NCBI RefSeq assembly: GCF_001550155.1
Contig: NZ_LRUF01000021.1
Location: 452,630-516,629, forward strand
Source of the DNA: Pseudoalteromonas arabiensis
Lineage (GTDB): Bacteria; Pseudomonadota; Gammaproteobacteria; Enterobacterales; Alteromonadaceae
Length of the DNA stretch: 64,000 nucleotides
Reading direction: 5' to 3'
Shown here: positions 61,992 through 64,000 of the stretch, one piece after another
Layout: each line of letters opens with the position of its first letter
Numbering within the stretch: position 1 is the stretch's first letter
Program-made: the position numbers and the translations under genes
Notes under the pieces: generated by a model
The model's database searches: none
Seen by the model: the letters and a program-made list of their open reading frames with translations, nothing else
Told to the model about the DNA's origin: nothing

Positions 61992-64000
61992 ATGTTTTCT
62001 CGTTATTTTATAGACAGACCGATTTTCGCGTTTGTTATATCGATTGTTATTGTGCTTGCGGGCCTTGCTGCGATGCGCAGTTTACCTATTGCTCAGTACC
62101 CTGAAATAGCGCCTCCTGTAGTGCAAGTGACAGCTTCCTATCCAGGTGCATCTGCCGAGGTACTCGAACAAACAGTGGCAGCGCCGATCGAAAATGCAAT
62201 AACTGGTGTTGAGGGCATGATGTATATGTCGTCTACATCAACTAGCTCGGGTTCGACCACAATTGAAGTAACATTTGAAATTGGCACTGATGTCGATCAG
62301 GCCGCAGTCAATGTTAATAACCGTGTTAAGCAGGTTGAAGCGCGCTTACCAGAAGAAACACGCCGCCAAGGTGTGGTGGTACAAAAAGGCTCTTCTAGCT
62401 TTTTACAGGTACACGCCTTTTATTCACCAGATGGTTCTCGCTCAAGTTTATGGACATCAAACTATGTCACTATGAATGTGCTGGATCGTATTAAACGTAT
62501 TCCAGGCACTACGAGTGTGCAAATATTTGGTGCCAAAGATTACGCCATGCGTATTTGGTTACGTCCAGATGTTATGAGCCAGCTCGGTGTCACTGTTGAA
62601 GAAATCTCAGCCGCCATTCGTGTGCAAAACTCACAATATGCTGCCGGTAAAATTGGTGCGACACCAACGTCTAAATCTCCTCAAGAACTGGTTTACAGTG
62701 TGACCGCACAAGGCCGTTTGTCAGAGCCTGAGCAATTTGAAAATATTATTATTCGCTCAAATCTTGATGGCAGTAGCTTAAGATTAAAAGACGTAGCACG
62801 CATTGAGCTGGGTTCAAAAGACTATAACTTTAAAGGCACAATAAACGGTAAAGAAGCGGTACTATTAGGTATCTTCTTACAACCAGGCGCCAATGCCCTA
62901 GATGTTGCTGAAGAAGTAAACAGTGTTATTGAAGAAATGAAAAGTCAGTTCCCTATCGGGCTTGCTCATTTAACCTCATATGACACGACCCGCTTTGTTG
63001 AAGTATCGATTCGTGAAGTAGTAAAAACACTGCTTGAAGCCATGGTATTGGTATTCTTAGTGGTGTATTTATTCTTACAAAACTGGCGCGCAACACTTAT
63101 TCCAACTCTAGCAGTCCCCGTATCACTACTGGGCACGTTTGCGGGTATGTACATGCTGGGTTACTCAATTAACTCGTTAACCTTATTCGGCATGGTGCTT
63201 TCGATTGGTATTGTTGTTGATGATGCTATCGTGGTGCTTGAAAACGTTGAGCGTATCATGCACGAAGAAGGGCTAGGTGCACGAGACGCCGCAGTTAAGG
63301 CCATGGGTGAAGTTAGCGGCCCTGTTGTGGCGATTGTTCTAGTACTGTGTTCAGTGTTTGTGCCTATCGCATTTTTAGGTGGCTTAACTGGTGAATTATT
63401 CCGCCAGTTCGCTATTACCATTTCGATTGCTGTAAGTTTATCGGGTGTGGTCGCCTTAACAATGACGCCTGCTCTTTGTGTGCTTATTTTGAAGCAAGAG
63501 CATAAGCAAACAGCCCGCTTCTTCTTATGGTTTAATGCTACTTTTACAAAAATCACAGGGCGATATGTAGGTGCCGTTGGCTTTATGATTCGACGCGGTT
63601 TACTCGGTTTAATTCTTATGACTGGGATGATTGTTGCAACTATAGGCCTTTGGCAAAATACGCCTGGTTCATTAGTGCCTGATGAAGACCAAGGTTATTA
63701 CATCTCTGCGATTTTCTTACCTGACGGTTCATCACTTGAGCGCACCGAACAAGTAACGCAACAAGTTGTAAAAGCAGTGCAGTCAAACCCTGCTAACGAG
63801 AACGTGGTGGCGTTTACCGGTTTTGACTTTATTGGTGGTGGCTACAAAAATAGTGCTGCGACCTTATTCGTGACCCAAAAGCATTGGGATGAACGCGAAG
63901 TTGATACCAAAGCATTGGTACAAGAGCTCTTCATGAAAACAGCAGGTATTAAGGAGGCGCTGGTGCTTGCCTTTAATCCTCCGGCTATTTTTGGTTTAGG
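61992..64000 (+). CDS. RND efflux pump inner-membrane transporter (AcrB/MexB-like), 3' end outside window
   Basis: My translation from ATG 61992 (AGGGAG upstream) remains open to the window end (669 codons of about 1040). The first membrane helix is IFAFVISIVIVLAGLAAM, followed by the porter domain (SIVIV, PEIAPPVVQVTASYPGASAEVLEQTVAAPIE). The proton-relay Asp pair is in MVLSIGIVVDDAIVVLENVERIM. The HAE-1 pattern suggests drug or hydrophobic-compound efflux driven by protons. 14 bases after the adaptor gene, co-transcribed. Confidence 0.95.
   Translation, partial: MFSRYFIDRPIFAFVISIVIVLAGLAAMRSLPIAQYPEIAPPVVQVTASYPGASAEVLEQTVAAPIENAITGVEGMMYMSSTSTSSGSTTIEVTFEIGTDVDQAAVNVNNRVKQVEARLPEETRRQGVVVQKGSSSFLQVHAFYSPDGSRSSLWTSNYVTMNVLDRIKRIPGTTSVQIFGAKDYAMRIWLRPDVMSQLGVTVEEISAAIRVQNSQYAAGKIGATPTSKSPQELVYSVTAQGRLSEPEQFENIIIRSNLDGSSLRLKDVARIELGSKDYNFKGTINGKEAVLLGIFLQPGANALDVAEEVNSVIEEMKSQFPIGLAHLTSYDTTRFVEVSIREVVKTLLEAMVLVFLVVYLFLQNWRATLIPTLAVPVSLLGTFAGMYMLGYSINSLTLFGMVLSIGIVVDDAIVVLENVERIMHEEGLGARDAAVKAMGEVSGPVVAIVLVLCSVFVPIAFLGGLTGELFRQFAITISIAVSLSGVVALTMTPALCVLILKQEHKQTARFFLWFNATFTKITGRYVGAVGFMIRRGLLGLILMTGMIVATIGLWQNTPGSLVPDEDQGYYISAIFLPDGSSLERTEQVTQQVVKAVQSNPANENVVAFTGFDFIGGGYKNSAATLFVTQKHWDEREVDTKALVQELFMKTAGIKEALVLAFNPPAIFGL

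Overview
The window looks like chromosomal DNA of a marine gammaproteobacterium of the Alteromonadales, most probably Pseudoalteromonas or a close relative. This rests on about 40% G+C, the gene order plsX-fabD-fabG-acpP-fabF-pabC-mltG-tmk-holB-pilZ-tatD, rne-rluC-maf-yceD-rpmF, aceK, yejK/yejL/yejM, a LapG/LapD pair and a large TonB receptor. No rRNA, tRNA, CRISPR array, insertion sequence or prophage was recognised.

Left third (1-18144, almost all minus strand): a Wzy-dependent exopolysaccharide locus. Transcription runs from right to left. A decayed galU-like gene and ugd are followed by a tightly overlapping run: GT2 glycosyltransferase, hexapeptide acyltransferase, Alg14/PssD and Alg13/PssE halves of one glycosyltransferase, a Wzx-like flippase, a Wzy-like polymerase, an exported SGNH esterase and a membrane acyltransferase. 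The run closes with a hairpin at 8420-8454. Next come a secreted choice-of-anchor A/FG-GAP protein with its own terminator, a small membrane protein, the priming phosphotransferase (WcaJ type), an outer-membrane beta-barrel protein, the Wza-like exporter and a Wzc-like autokinase cut by the window edge.

18404-23034 (plus strand): LapG protease and LapD c-di-GMP receptor (the switch that releases or retains a large adhesin), a small exported protein of unknown role ending in a strong terminator, and an O-antigen-ligase-family membrane protein. Export, adhesion and EPS functions therefore sit side by side.

23097-37135 (mostly minus): housekeeping. PhoD-like phosphatase, TatD, PilZ, HolB, Tmk, MltG, PabC, FabF, AcpP, FabG, FabD, PlsX, RpmF, YceD; Maf on the plus strand; a HAD phosphatase and RluC. 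The 617-base stretch before rne probably carries its leader. RNase E (37753-40935) has 24 tandem six-residue repeats in its C-terminal half.

41045-49982: EthD, PhzF and cupin proteins, YejK, YejL, a shortened YejM/PbgA-like protein, a DUF4124 protein, AceK, a LysR regulator and a DUF2383-like helical-bundle protein.

50456-51483: two small plus-strand genes organised like integron gene cassettes. An attC-like site lies between them, and the second cassette starts with a 10-base sequence whose perfect complement lies at its stop codon. No integrase was seen. The second cassette encodes a HEPN-like protein with an RNxxxH motif. This is the most unusual part of the window.

51666-64000: exported catalase-like peroxidase, orphan ExbD, a FecI-FecR-TonB receptor regulon whose receptor carries an internal second signal peptide, a LysR regulator divergent from a frameshifted peroxiredoxin-like gene, an exported HAD dehalogenase, and an RND efflux pump (lipoprotein adaptor plus inner-membrane pump, cut by the right edge).
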